The notes below the pieces were generated by a model that worked only from the letters and a program-made list of their open reading frames with translations, did not search any database and was not told the DNA's origin. Source: Candidatus Glassbacteria bacterium (GTDB taxonomy: Bacteria > Gemmatimonadota > Glassbacteria > GWA2-58-10). From it: a stretch of DNA of 64,000 nt. Positions 1 through 6,981 of this stretch are shown here, piece after piece (within the stretch, counting starts at the first letter, position 1; every line of letters starts with the position of its first letter). Both the position numbers and the translations under genes were made by a program. The stretch spans positions 1 to 64,000 of the forward strand of contig VRUH01000003.1 in assembly GCA_019456185.1 (NCBI GenBank). Direction: 5' to 3'.

Positions 1-1
1 G

Positions 2-58
2 TTGGTGTTCGATATCGTCGATGCATGGAAGTACTTTACAAGCCGGAAAAGCACCTAA
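2..58 (+). CDS. C-terminal end of a cassette gene, truncated by the window edge
   Basis: An open frame enters from the left edge and ends at TAA (56-58). Its last residues read VDAWKYFTSRKST. The stop codon lies inside the R'' arm of the first attC site (52-59), the usual position for the end of a cassette gene. Too little is present to name a family. The frame is supported mainly by its position relative to the attC. Confidence 0.45.
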   Translation: MVFDIVDAWKYFTSRKST

Positions 59-116
59 CAACAGCTTCAAAAAGGACGCGTAAAAAAGCGCGCGCCTTTT
101 AAGCTGGCCGTTAGGC
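52..116 (+). other. attC recombination site 1
   Basis: The left arm CACCTAAC (52-59) and right core GTTAGGC (110-116) are complementary in the TAAC/GTTA part. The inner arms CAGCTTcaAAAAGG and CCTTTTaAGCTG pair with two unpaired bases on one side, the asymmetric extrahelical bases typical of attC. The loop is rich in GC and short. Cleavage in this family falls between G110 and T111, so the next cassette begins at 111. Confidence 0.8.
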
Positions 117-128
117 CTCAGGATAAGA

Positions 129-1046
129 ATGAAAAAAACAGCGATATTCTCGGCCCTCACGTTTCTTCTCAGCTGGCCGGTCGCCTTTTGTGGCTTCGGC
201 AGCGGGATGAAATCATATTCGGCACCTTGGTTAGCCATGGCTATCTACTTCATGTTCACACCCCTAATCTCTGCAAGCATCACCCAGAAGCTAATATTTC
301 GGCAAAACGTGATGAGGCCCCTGCGCGTCTCTTTTTTGCTCAACCGATGGTTCCTTGTTGCGTTGCTTCTGCCTGACGTTCTTGCCCTCGGATCTACTGC
401 CGCGAGTCTTCTTTTCCCCGGTGTTTCCTTGACGGTTGATCCGACTGAAGCAAGTATCTTCGAGTTTCTCGGCAACAGCCTCCCCAAGGACCAGTTGGCA
501 ACACTTAGCCGATCTGTCACCGAGTTACCCATGCATCCTTTTCTCTTGGTATTACTTGGTGGCACGATTGCCGGTCTCACAATCAACGGGATAGCTGGTT
601 TTGGAGAGGAACTCGGGTGGCGCGGACTTCTTCTTCGCGAATTAGCCGGACTAGGATTCTGGCGAGCATCTTTCACTATTGGGCTCATTTGGGGCTTGTG
701 GCATCTTCCTTTCATTCTTCACGGTTATAACTACCCAGGCTATCCCATTGCAGGTGTTTTCATGATGATCGTGTGGACAGTTCTGTTCAGCCCCCTAATC
801 GCTTACGTCTCCATCCGATCGAACTCGGTAATACCTGCTGCAATAATGCATGGCGCACTGAACGGAACGGCCATGGCACCCGCCATCGTGCTCAAGGGTG
901 GTGATGCTCTACAGGTAGGTGTCATGGGATTCGCGGGAATGCTTGTTCTCTTTTGTTTTAACGTTGCGCTTCTCGTTCTATGCAAACCGACAGAATGGCA
1001 CAACAAATGGATGGAGCGGACGCTTGACAGCGCCGCTCATCCATGA
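129..1046 (+). CDS. CPBP family intramembrane metalloprotease (integron cassette)
   Basis: A 305-residue polytopic membrane protein with roughly seven to eight hydrophobic segments. It carries the CPBP (CAAX protease/bacteriocin-processing, Abi) motifs: GFGEELGWRG near residues 157-166 (E160, E161, R165), GLWHLP near 189-194 (H192) and HGALN near 241-245. In the family these residues form the intramembrane glutamate protease site. Some members mature or give immunity to peptides; the substrate here is unknown. The ATG lies 13 bases after the attC 1 cleavage core and the gene ends inside attC 2, so it is a complete cassette. There is no clear promoter in front, so expression probably depends on an upstream integron promoter. 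Confidence 0.85.
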   Translation: MKKTAIFSALTFLLSWPVAFCGFGSGMKSYSAPWLAMAIYFMFTPLISASITQKLIFRQNVMRPLRVSFLLNRWFLVALLLPDVLALGSTAASLLFPGVSLTVDPTEASIFEFLGNSLPKDQLATLSRSVTELPMHPFLLVLLGGTIAGLTINGIAGFGEELGWRGLLLRELAGLGFWRASFTIGLIWGLWHLPFILHGYNYPGYPIAGVFMMIVWTVLFSPLIAYVSIRSNSVIPAAIMHGALNGTAMAPAIVLKGGDALQVGVMGFAGMLVLFCFNVALLVLCKPTEWHNKWMERTLDSAAHP

Positions 1047-1054
1047 CGTTAGGC
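998..1054 (+). other. attC recombination site 2
   Basis: R'' is GCACAAC (998-1004) and the R' core is GTTAGGC (1048-1054). The inner arms ATGGATGGAGCGG and CCGCTCATCCAT pair perfectly except for one extra G in the left arm, the classic single extrahelical base of attC. The preceding protease gene stops inside it (1046). Bases from 1049 onwards start the next cassette. Confidence 0.85.
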
Positions 1055-1089
1055 CGCCGTATATACCAACGAATCATAGGGAGGTCCGT

Positions 1090-1575
1090 ATGGTTCGAGC
1101 CATGTTCGCATTTTTTGTTTGCGCAGTGATCGCTCAGGGCTGCGCTCCGGCTTCACCGGACGTTATGAGTGAGCAGGAGAAGGCTGCTGTCGCTGAATCA
1201 GTTGGGAAGAGGGTCGAATGGTATGTTGCTGCGATAAGGACTCTTGATCTCGATCGGATGCTTCAGTTCTGGGCAGACACCGATGGATTCGTTTTCGCCG
1301 GGGACGGATCGCTGACGATCGGCTACGATGCATACGCGGCCCAGTTGCGCGATGCCATCGGTTCCACGGCTCAGGTCAACAGCATAGAGATTAGGGACCC
1401 TCAAGTCTATGTACTAAGTCGAGATGCGGCCGCCTACAGTATGGAGTTTGAGTGGAGTATGACGAGCGTAGCTGGCGATACCACGAGGTCTCGCGGAGCT
1501 TGGACTTACGTCTTCAAGCGGTTGGACGGTAAATGGAAGGTTGTGCATTCTGCTGGTAAGCATCTTTACTACTGA
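1090..1575 (+). CDS. DUF4440/SnoaL-like lipoprotein (integron cassette)
   Basis: The ATG at 1090 is preferred over upstream in-frame starts because GGAGG lies at about 1080-1084. It gives a 161-residue protein with an N-terminal hydrophobic stretch and a lipobox-like AQGC, so it is probably an outer- or inner-membrane lipoprotein. The rest resembles the NTF2-like fold of SnoaL/DUF4440 proteins: an N-terminal helix VEWYVAAIRTLDLDRML, a central GYDAYAAQLRDA segment and the C-terminal strands GAWTYVFKRLDGKWKVVH. In this fold a pocket binds small ligands, but no catalytic residues can be assigned. It starts about 36 bases after the attC 2 core and is followed by a truncated attC. Confidence 0.75.
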   Translation: MVRAMFAFFVCAVIAQGCAPASPDVMSEQEKAAVAESVGKRVEWYVAAIRTLDLDRMLQFWADTDGFVFAGDGSLTIGYDAYAAQLRDAIGSTAQVNSIEIRDPQVYVLSRDAAAYSMEFEWSMTSVAGDTTRSRGAWTYVFKRLDGKWKVVHSAGKHLYY

Positions 1576-1600
1576 GACATGTATGCACCCAGGCATGGCA

Positions 1601-1625
1601 GCCTAACCAGCGGTTCCACCTGTCC
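1601..1625 (+). other. Half attC site (left arm only), end of the cassette array
   Basis: GCCTAAC (1601-1607) is a perfect complement of the GTTAGGC core and is followed by CAGCGGTTCCACC, a typical L'' arm. No matching GGAACCGCTG..GTTAGGC right half was found in the next several hundred bases. The array therefore seems to have been cut here by a rearrangement. Confidence 0.5.
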
Positions 1626-1673
1626 GCCTTGAACTCGCCTCCCAGTAAGCTGATCCAGTTTTAGCGAAATGCT

Positions 1674-1814
1674 TCAAGCCGCCACCGCCTGAATCAGCTC
1701 TATAATCTTCTTCGGCATCTCACGCAGAAAAGTTTGAAAAATAGTATCGTTGGATCCAACAGAAAAAATCAGAAATAATCTTAACTGAGGCCAAAGAGGA
1801 TCATTTTCATTCAT
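1674..1814 (-). CDS. Small 46-residue ORF next to the array break, uncertain
   Basis: It reads from ATG (1814-1812) to TGA (1676-1674) and starts MNENDPLWPQLRLFLIFSVG. The sequence is hydrophobic in the first half, then basic (REMPKKIIELIQ), with no known domain. No strong ribosome site is seen in front of it. It starts where the truncated integron array ends and could equally be the tail of a gene left behind by a rearrangement. Confidence 0.25.
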   Translation of the reverse strand: MNENDPLWPQLRLFLIFSVGSNDTIFQTFLREMPKKIIELIQAVAA

Positions 1815-1859
1815 TGTTGAGTATAACTTAAATGATGTCACTCACCAGGATTTTTTAAA

Positions 1860-2243
1860 ATGATTGTCGTATATACAAATAAAGAACTCGAACAAGCACG
1901 GCGAAACAAGGAAGAAAAGATCATCGTGGAGGGGAACAGTGCTCGAAGCCTGCTTTTCCGGCGCATGTTCCAGAATATAATCGGAGTCATTTTGATTGGT
2001 GTCTCACTTTTCGCCCTTCCCGTAAAAGGCGTATTGACCAAGTCCGATGGCGTGTATTCCGGACCGGCACCAGGTTTCCGTTATCCCCTATCCAGCGGAA
2101 GTCCGCCCACTTTAATGGAAATAGTCCTGCTGGCGATTGTCTTTTTTGCGGGAGTTCTGATTATCTGGAAACCGTGGTCAGTCTATGAGACATCCAGATT
2201 GGGTGAGCAACCTTTGAAAGTAATTCTCCTCCGTAAAAAATAG
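1860..2243 (+). CDS. Two-helix membrane protein of unknown function
   Basis: A 127-residue protein with a charged N-terminal helix (KELEQARRNKEEKII, residues about 8-22). There are two hydrophobic segments, about residues 40-57 (IIGVILIGVSLFALPV) and 87-103 (IVLLAIVFFAGVLII), separated by a proline- and glycine-rich loop. The last residues are basic. This suggests a small inner-membrane protein with cytoplasmic ends. No family is recognised. The upstream region is AT-rich and the start lies after an AGGA-like stretch (1847-1850). Confidence 0.55.
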   Translation: MIVVYTNKELEQARRNKEEKIIVEGNSARSLLFRRMFQNIIGVILIGVSLFALPVKGVLTKSDGVYSGPAPGFRYPLSSGSPPTLMEIVLLAIVFFAGVLIIWKPWSVYETSRLGEQPLKVILLRKK

Positions 2244-2448
2244 TGCTCGATTACGATAGGCGGGCTAAAGTTGTCCAATAATTAAGAGAGCGTTTATCCT
2301 GATGGCTGTGGTCTGATTACCTGAGTGAAGGCTGAGCCGCAACATCGGCAATCAGTTCGATCTTGCCCACTCTACCATGTGTCAGTACCATGGTATCATT
2401 GGGGGAAAGGGATACAGTTAGCAAAAGCTGTCAGCTGTGTGTTACCTG

Positions 2449-2688
2449 TCAAAATCCGCGGTGGCGCCTCCAGATGATAAGCACGAGGATTCCCAGGATA
2501 CCCGTTGGCGGAGTGGGAAGAAGAGACAGAAACGAGAATGTCAAAAGCACTGTGTTCGTGTCACGGACCAGCATTTGAAGGATCGCGCGCACTAGATAAA
2601 CATAGTAAATAATCGCAAGCACCAGGATCACGATGCCGATTATTACGCACACGTAAGGATTGAAACAGCCGGAACAGATAGGACACAT
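2449..2688 (-). CDS. Small Cys-rich membrane protein
   Basis: A 79-residue product with a start well supported by GGAGGTGCGATATG (ideal Shine-Dalgarno, 6-base spacing). The N-terminus MCPICSGCFNPYVC holds four cysteines that could bind metal. Two hydrophobic segments follow (IIGIVILVLAIIYYVYLV and ILGILVLIIW), and the tail is basic. No family is recognised. The small size, cysteine cluster and strong ribosome site argue for a real gene. Confidence 0.5.
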   Translation of the reverse strand: MCPICSGCFNPYVCVIIGIVILVLAIIYYVYLVRAILQMLVRDTNTVLLTFSFLSLLPTPPTGILGILVLIIWRRHRGF

Positions 2689-3289
2689 ATCGCACCTCCG
2701 AATCGAGAAGAGATAAGGGCAGGAAGTTAAGCAAGTGGCTTACCCACAGCAAGAAAAGTAATCCATTGGCAGAGCCTGCGTCAATGCAGGCCTTCATTTT
2801 TTATTCAGCGCGGAGAGATGATCTCCTTCCCCGATAACGGTACTGGAAACGGCGGCTGGAAAGTGCAGCACCTGGTTAAAGGATATTTTGGTCTATAAGA
2901 GAAGTCAATCCTTTCTTTTTTTGTTCAGTTGAAAGGGTTTGATTGAAAATGAATTTTTCGAGCCAGGCTTCATCTCTTTCATGCTTGGGTTGGGTTTCGA
3001 CTCTTTCAAGAAGTTGGCCGCAGGCGTCAGGTGAACCAATACTGGTTGGAAGATATCTCAACCCAATTTATCTTTTCAAGCCATTCCCGCCCCCAACACT
3101 ATCCCCAACATTTTTAGCTGATTTCTGAGGAAATAAAGGACAAAAGGGGTGTGCAGGGGGAAGAGGACCGTGTGTAATATGAGCTACAGGGCCTTTATAT
3201 TGGCACTTGTATGCAGCGATTTTTACAGTCCATAGCTCTTAAAGAGTATTGATTTAAACGTAATATAATCCGGAATAAGCGAGCTGCCC
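2689..3289. other. Intergenic stretch without a convincing gene
   Basis: About 600 bases. The only open frame of note is a 61-codon minus-strand frame with a TTG start (2876-3061), containing a charged helix and ending GLTSLIDQNIL. It lacks a ribosome site and is more likely a decayed gene end. No RNA gene or repeat is seen. Confidence 0.4.
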
Positions 3290-3307
3290 TGCAACCGCGA
3301 TAAAAAC

Positions 3308-3336
3308 TTGACTTGGGGAAATAAATGTGCTACCTT
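3308..3336 (+). promoter_or_regulatory. Promoter of the cold-shock gene at 3448
   Basis: TTGACT (3308-3313), a 17-base spacer and TACCTT (3331-3336). The predicted start leaves a leader of about 105 bases before the ATG, comparable with the long structured leaders of cspA-type genes. Confidence 0.45.
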
Positions 3337-3447
3337 GGGTCGCGTAGCAGGGGAAGCTTGCTTTCTCTGCTTTTTTTTGGCCGTTGCTTCTGTTCGAAAA
3401 AACAGGCGGCCTGCATATTTTCATTATTGCTGTAGGAGTGTTCCAAG

Positions 3448-3654
3448 ATGGCAAGCGGTAAAGTCAAGTGGTTCAATGAATCCAAGGGATTCGGTTTTAT
3501 TGAGCAGGAAGATGGACCGGACGTGTTCGTCCATTATTCCACCATCAACGCAGAAGGATTCAAAACTCTTTACGAAAATCAGGAAGTGGAATTTGATATC
3601 GTAGAGGGGCCCAAGGGCCTTCAGTCTGCAAATGTTACGCCCGTCCAGGGTTGA
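3448..3654 (+). CDS. Cold-shock protein, CspA family
   Basis: A 68-residue single cold-shock domain covering the whole protein. It holds both RNA-binding motifs, KGFGFIEQ (RNP1) near residues 13-20 and VFVHYSTI (RNP2) near 28-35, and the characteristic [16 protein letters not shown] end. Such proteins bind single-stranded RNA or DNA and act as RNA chaperones in the cytoplasm. The ATG follows GTAGGAGTG at good spacing. The gene has its own promoter with a long leader and is closed by a strong terminator, so it is a single-gene unit. Confidence 0.93.
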   Translation: MASGKVKWFNESKGFGFIEQEDGPDVFVHYSTINAEGFKTLYENQEVEFDIVEGPKGLQSANVTPVQG

Positions 3655-3677
3655 CAATAGCCTGAATTTTTGATTCG

Positions 3678-3712
3678 GCCCCCGGAGGTTCATATCTCCG
3701 GGGGTTTTTTGT
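3678..3712 (+). terminator. Rho-independent terminator after the cold-shock gene
   Basis: CCCCCGGAG, a short loop (gttcatat), then CTCCGGGGG and a run of T. The stem is perfect and directly follows the stop codon at 3654. Confidence 0.85.
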
Positions 3713-4080
3713 TGGGGCTGTCAACGGGTATTTATCCAAATATTCACCATCTTAAAAGTTAAAACCGCTAAAGACCGCTTTCCTTTTCGATTCTGAGCGA
3801 TCTCTTTCGTCCTTTTGATCTTGGATCGAGAGATTCCCTTCGTTTCTACAAAAAAATTATCCGTTCTCATCGTGAGTATCAATGATTTGCCGGGCCTGAG
3901 CAGAAAAAAAGAGACTCTTCTCCCTCGGTTCATTCCAGAGAGCCACATTTTTCGGCCGGTTTGGAAAGCCACTTTCAATCTTGATATGGTGAATGCGGGT
4001 GTAGCACACCTCCCATTCTACAGCATATCTACCAGACTTTTCACCCCATTGCCACCACGATTTGCCTTGTTAGTTTCAAA
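3713..4080. other. Gap between the two cold-shock genes
   Basis: About 370 bases. A basic 85-codon minus-strand frame (3721-3978) has no ribosome site and an improbable composition. Nothing else is supported. Confidence 0.4.
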
Positions 4081-4284
4081 TTATGACTCTGCCATGCTTA
4101 CTTTCACTGCCCTTAGGCCTTTAGGCCCTTCCTCCACTTCGAACTCTACACTGTTGCCATTTTCTAAAGCGTCAAAATCCATTCCTTCCAAAGAGGATCG
4201 ATGAAAGAAAACCTCCTGCCCATCTTCTGCCTCGATGAAGCCAAAACCCTTGCCTCGGATAATGCTGCTTATCTTACCTTTCAA
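4081..4284 (-). CDS. Cold-shock protein, CspA family (TTG start)
   Basis: A 67-residue cold-shock domain with GKGFGFIEA (RNP1) and VFFHRSSL (RNP2), then VEFEVEEGPKGLRAVKV. The start codon is TTG (4284-4282), chosen because GGAGGTG lies 6-7 bases upstream on the minus strand and no ATG fits the domain's start. It is a paralogue of the gene at 3448, more diverged in the first strand (KGKISSIIRG). The two genes converge. A TTG start with an ideal ribosome site may tune translation down. Confidence 0.9.
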   Translation of the reverse strand: MKGKISSIIRGKGFGFIEAEDGQEVFFHRSSLEGMDFDALENGNSVEFEVEEGPKGLRAVKVSMAES

Positions 4285-4328
4285 ATCTTCACCTCCTTGA
4301 GTTTGAAAAACGCCTGGAATGATTTGAC

Positions 4329-4357
4329 TTATTACCTTGCTAGCGAAAAAGAATCAA
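4329..4357 (-). promoter_or_regulatory. Promoter of the TTG-start cold-shock gene
   Basis: On the minus strand TTGATT (4357-4352), 17 bases, TAATAA (4334-4329). It lies about 45 bases upstream of the start codon, leaving a short leader. Confidence 0.4.
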
Positions 4358-4800
4358 TGTCCGCCGTCGCTCTCTTCGCGGCCGGCCTGTCCGATATGCC
4401 GAAATGCGAGTCTTTAAAATAACGTTATCATTCTTGGCGAGCAGAGTCAACTCTCGTGAACGGTTCTAATGTTTTACGAGAAAAGCACGAGTGGGAAGTG
4501 CCGACAAAATTGAGGCTGACCTGCCCCCCGGAAATAGGTCCAGGTATAATGTTAGGATTTGGGGTTGATTTTGAGTCAGGTACCCGGTATCGCTGGGGTG
4601 TCAGGTGAAATTGGGTGGGATAGTAGATTGTAGGTGGTGCCGAATTTGCAGTTTCAATTTTGAAATGGGGAATATTGGATTGATCTGTTGCTGAAGACAA
4701 ATAGCACTGGAAAGCGAAAGCTTGCTCATATTATAATAATGGTAGAGACTTCTACCGCAAAGTAGAGAATATGAACAAGCCCCCTGTTTTTATTTAAACC
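4358..4800. other. Gap without a convincing gene
   Basis: About 440 bases. A 90-codon minus-strand frame (4428-4700) is proline- and serine-rich, lacks a ribosome site and shows no domain, so it is not annotated. The AT-rich stretch at about 4725-4800 probably holds the promoter of the gene at 4814, but no clear -35/-10 pair stands out. Confidence 0.4.
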
Positions 4801-4813
4801 TAGGTTTGGAATT

Positions 4814-5263
4814 TTGACGAACTCAAGTCAAAGTGATGGCAATGAACATACAGAGCATCTAAAACCTTCACAAGTAAATGATGTTTATTGGCTTTTTGCC
4901 AAGCGCGAAACCGGTACTTACCCACAGCATACCGAGTTTGGCGGTAAGTGGCTGATTTTTGTTTCGATCGATCAAATTGACGAAGTGTGGGAAAAGATCA
5001 AGAACGCTACAATATCGGGAGTTTTAGGCGGACAATCTAAAGTAGCAACAGATAAACCTAATCCTAATGCAAGAGATTCTAAGCAAAAAGTAATTTGTGT
5101 TTACACTTACGACTGGAAGGATACAAATGATGTAATGCGAGTTCGTAATTCGTTGCGTGAAATCGGAATTTCTTGGAAAATTCCTTATAAGGCGGACAAA
5201 GAAACCCGTTCAGGCGTTTATGCGAACCGCAAGCATACACGCATTTCAAAGTATTACGAATAA
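4814..5263 (+). CDS. DUF1917/BLES03-like protein
   Basis: A 149-residue soluble protein. The order of motifs fits the BLES03/DUF1917 fold, often labelled putative phosphothreonine lyase domain: VYWLFAKRE, GKWLIFVSIDQIDEVWEKI, a GQSKVAT segment, VICVYTYDWKDTNDVMRVR and PYKADKETRSGVY. The first 20 residues are polar and may be disordered. No catalytic activity is established for this group, so none is claimed. The coding DNA is clearly more AT-rich than the genes further right, which hints at separate origin. It stands alone between a gene-poor stretch and the tRNA-derived repeat. Confidence 0.6.
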   Translation: MTNSSQSDGNEHTEHLKPSQVNDVYWLFAKRETGTYPQHTEFGGKWLIFVSIDQIDEVWEKIKNATISGVLGGQSKVATDKPNPNARDSKQKVICVYTYDWKDTNDVMRVRNSLREIGISWKIPYKADKETRSGVYANRKHTRISKYYE

Positions 5264-5433
5264 GAATGCTCCTTAATCATTGTTATAAAGCTCCAAATAT
5301 CAATCGCAATTAATTCAAAATTAGAAATGTCAGTTATAAATATTTCAGATTAGTGTTGGAAGGGAAATTGGATTAGGAAGTGTCGAAGAATAAGGAGTAA
5401 AACGACACCCTATGGGCACCCTGTCAAAATCAA

Positions 5434-5462
5434 AGCCTTAACCCGTTATAGGTTAAGGCTTT
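5434..5462 (+). terminator. Terminator-like hairpin beside the tRNA 3' fragment
   Basis: AGCCTTAACC, 7-base loop, GGTTAAGGCT, followed by TTATTTGTTT. A 10-bp stem with a T-rich tail on the plus strand. On the minus strand it lies directly downstream of the tRNA 3' end, so it may originally have ended the tRNA transcript. Confidence 0.6.
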
Positions 5463-5470
5463 ATTTGTTT

Positions 5471-5529
<59 letters not shown>

Positions 5530-5548
5530 CGAACCTTCAACTTTTCGT

Positions 5549-5577
5549 TTGACAATTATTCTCATTTTAATTATTGT
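5549..5577 (+). promoter_or_regulatory. Promoter with overlapping Fur-like box
   Basis: TTGACA (5549-5554), 17 bases, TATTGT (5572-5577). Overlapping the -35 and spacer is TGACAAT-T-ATTCTCA (5550-5564), a 7-1-7 inverted repeat that differs from TGATAATTATTATCA at two positions. That pattern is bound by Fur-family metal repressors (Fur, Mur, Zur relatives). It points to metal-responsive repression of the operon that follows; which metal is not determined by the sequence. Confidence 0.5.
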
Positions 5578-5625
5578 GAACCAGCTTGGCTTTCAACACA
5601 GTACTGAACTAAAGGAGATTATCAG

Positions 5626-5985
5626 ATGACATCCGTAAAATTCATTCTCAGAAGTGTTCTTAGCGCATTGGCACTTGCAGCCATGGTGGCTTTTTTTCAG
5701 CTGGCTCCGGCTGCGGAAAACAGCGCGGAGCAGCAGAAGGGTGAAGTCCGTATTTACGAGGTATTCGGTATGGGCTGCCCTGCCTGCCAGGGAGGTCTCG
5801 CCAAGCTGGTCAAAAAGGTGGAGGGTGTCAGCGAGGCGGAAGTTAACTGGAAGGAGCAGCGGTTAAAAGTGACATTCGCAGAAGGGGCTTCGGTAGATGA
5901 CGAACTAATTTTCGAGGCGATCCGCAAAGCGAATTTCACGCCCGGCAAGCGTTTAGACGTGGAAGAAAGTGACGGGAAGAGTTGA
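5626..5985 (+). CDS. Exported heavy-metal-associated (HMA) domain protein
   Basis: A 119-residue protein whose first 30 residues are a signal peptide (basic start, hydrophobic VLSALALAAMVAFFQL, APAAEN end). One HMA domain follows with the metal site GMGCPACQGG (CxxC) near residues 49-58 and the family's VEGVSEAEVNWKEQRLKVTF strand pattern. Such domains bind Cu(I), Hg(II), Zn or related soft metals; here the domain would work in the periplasm. The ATG follows AAGGAGATTATCAG, a strong ribosome site. The stop overlaps the next start (TGATG), so the two genes are translationally coupled. Confidence 0.85.
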   Translation: MTSVKFILRSVLSALALAAMVAFFQLAPAAENSAEQQKGEVRIYEVFGMGCPACQGGLAKLVKKVEGVSEAEVNWKEQRLKVTFAEGASVDDELIFEAIRKANFTPGKRLDVEESDGKS

Positions 5986-6812
5986 TGAGAATTTTTTATC
6001 TGTTAGTGTTCCTTATTTCTCTGGCCGCTCCACGACTTAACGCGGCCGGGATCAGCGTGGACAGCGGCCTCACTCCACCGCTGGACCGCTGGATAGTCCG
6101 CAGCCAGGTACGGCTTACCGGACGGGAGCCAATCACAGCCGGTGCGGCGGAAATGGATGCCACGGTGGTTCCGCTGGTGGTAGCCTACGGCCTTCGCTCG
6201 GGCGTGACAGTGATGCTGCGCCAGGCGGTGATGAGTCGCGAAATGGGTGCAATGAGTGAAACCGGCCTGGGGGACACGTTCCTGATGGCCAAATTCAAGG
6301 CGCTGAGGATCAATACCCGTTCTTACGTGTTCGGTATAGCCCCCACCCTGGGTCTGGAGTTGCCCACCGGAGAGACAGGTCTCTCCTCGGACACCTGGGA
6401 CCTCCGGCCCGGGTTGTTTTTTACATTCCGCCACGGGCTTTGGGACGAGGATCTGGTACTGGCATATACTTGGAACGGTATGGCCGGAGAAAGCGCGGGT
6501 GGCGTGGACCCGGGCGATGAACTGGCGATCAATTTCGCAATCGCCCGTCAGTTCGGCCTCAACAACGACTTTTCAATCACGCTGGCACCGTTGCTGGAGC
6601 TTTCGTATCTAGATGTATCCCATGCGGAGCTTGGCGGCAACCCGGTGGGTGACACCGGAGAAAGCGTAATCTACCTTTCCCCCGGAGTCAAGCTGACCAT
6701 CAATTCGCTGGTGCTCGAAGCGCTGTGGCAGAACCCGTCCTGGCAGCACCAGAACGGCAGCCTGGCCGAGCGCAGGAGCACGGTGCTGGTGGGCGCCAGG
6801 GTGATGTTCTGA
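5985..6812 (+). CDS. MetA-like outer-membrane beta-barrel protein
   Basis: The ATG at 5985 overlaps the stop of the HMA gene; a TTG one codon upstream is less likely. The 275-residue protein has a signal peptide (FYLLVFLISLAAPRLNA) and then alternating amphipathic strands. They include GLGDTFLMAKFKAL, FGIAPTLGLELPTGE and a final strand ending in VLVGARVMF with a C-terminal phenylalanine, as in outer-membrane barrels. The pattern matches the 'transporter/phenol MetA degradation' family of outer-membrane proteins. In this operon it probably passes or handles the ligand bound by the HMA protein; that is inference. Confidence 0.7.
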   Translation: MRIFYLLVFLISLAAPRLNAAGISVDSGLTPPLDRWIVRSQVRLTGREPITAGAAEMDATVVPLVVAYGLRSGVTVMLRQAVMSREMGAMSETGLGDTFLMAKFKALRINTRSYVFGIAPTLGLELPTGETGLSSDTWDLRPGLFFTFRHGLWDEDLVLAYTWNGMAGESAGGVDPGDELAINFAIARQFGLNNDFSITLAPLLELSYLDVSHAELGGNPVGDTGESVIYLSPGVKLTINSLVLEALWQNPSWQHQNGSLAERRSTVLVGARVMF

Positions 6813-6836
6813 TTTGGTTTTTAATTTTGCAGAACA

Positions 6837-6876
6837 AAAGAGCCGCCCGGATCAGCATGATCCGGGCGGCTCTTTT
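6837..6876. terminator. Perfect bidirectional terminator
   Basis: AAAAGAGCCGCCCGGATCA, a 2-3 base loop, then the exact complement ending in CTCTTTT. The long perfect stem with A and T runs on either side can end transcription from both strands: the metal operon on the left and, in reverse, anything coming from the att/prophage side. Confidence 0.85.
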
Positions 6877-6884
6877 GAATTAAC

Positions 6885-6948
<64 letters not shown>

Positions 6949-6981
6949 CCCTGCCATATTACGGCATTGATTTACAATGAG

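Larger units (their letters stand above)
1..1625 (+). mobile_element. Integron gene-cassette array, distal end (no integrase in window)
   Basis: Three attC-type sites all face the same way and each directly follows a reading frame. The end of an unseen cassette gene lies at 2-58, attC at 52-116, a CPBP protease cassette follows, then attC at 998-1054, a DUF4440-like lipoprotein cassette, and a half attC from 1601. Genes start within about 12-40 bases after each core GTTAGGC, have no promoters of their own, and end inside or next to the next attC, as integron cassettes do. No integrase gene is visible. It is either upstream of the window, or this is a cluster of attC sites lacking an integrase (CALIN). 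Confidence 0.8.

Noticed and set aside
2876-3061. 61-codon minus-strand frame
   Set aside because: TTG start without a ribosome site; looks like the tail of a decayed gene at best.
3721-3978. 85-codon minus-strand open frame between the cold-shock genes
   Set aside because: Very basic, no ribosome site, no recognisable family; its end runs into the neighbouring terminator region.
4428-4700. 90-codon minus-strand open frame
   Set aside because: Pro/Ser/Thr-rich without a domain, no ribosome site, and it sits in an otherwise gene-free stretch.
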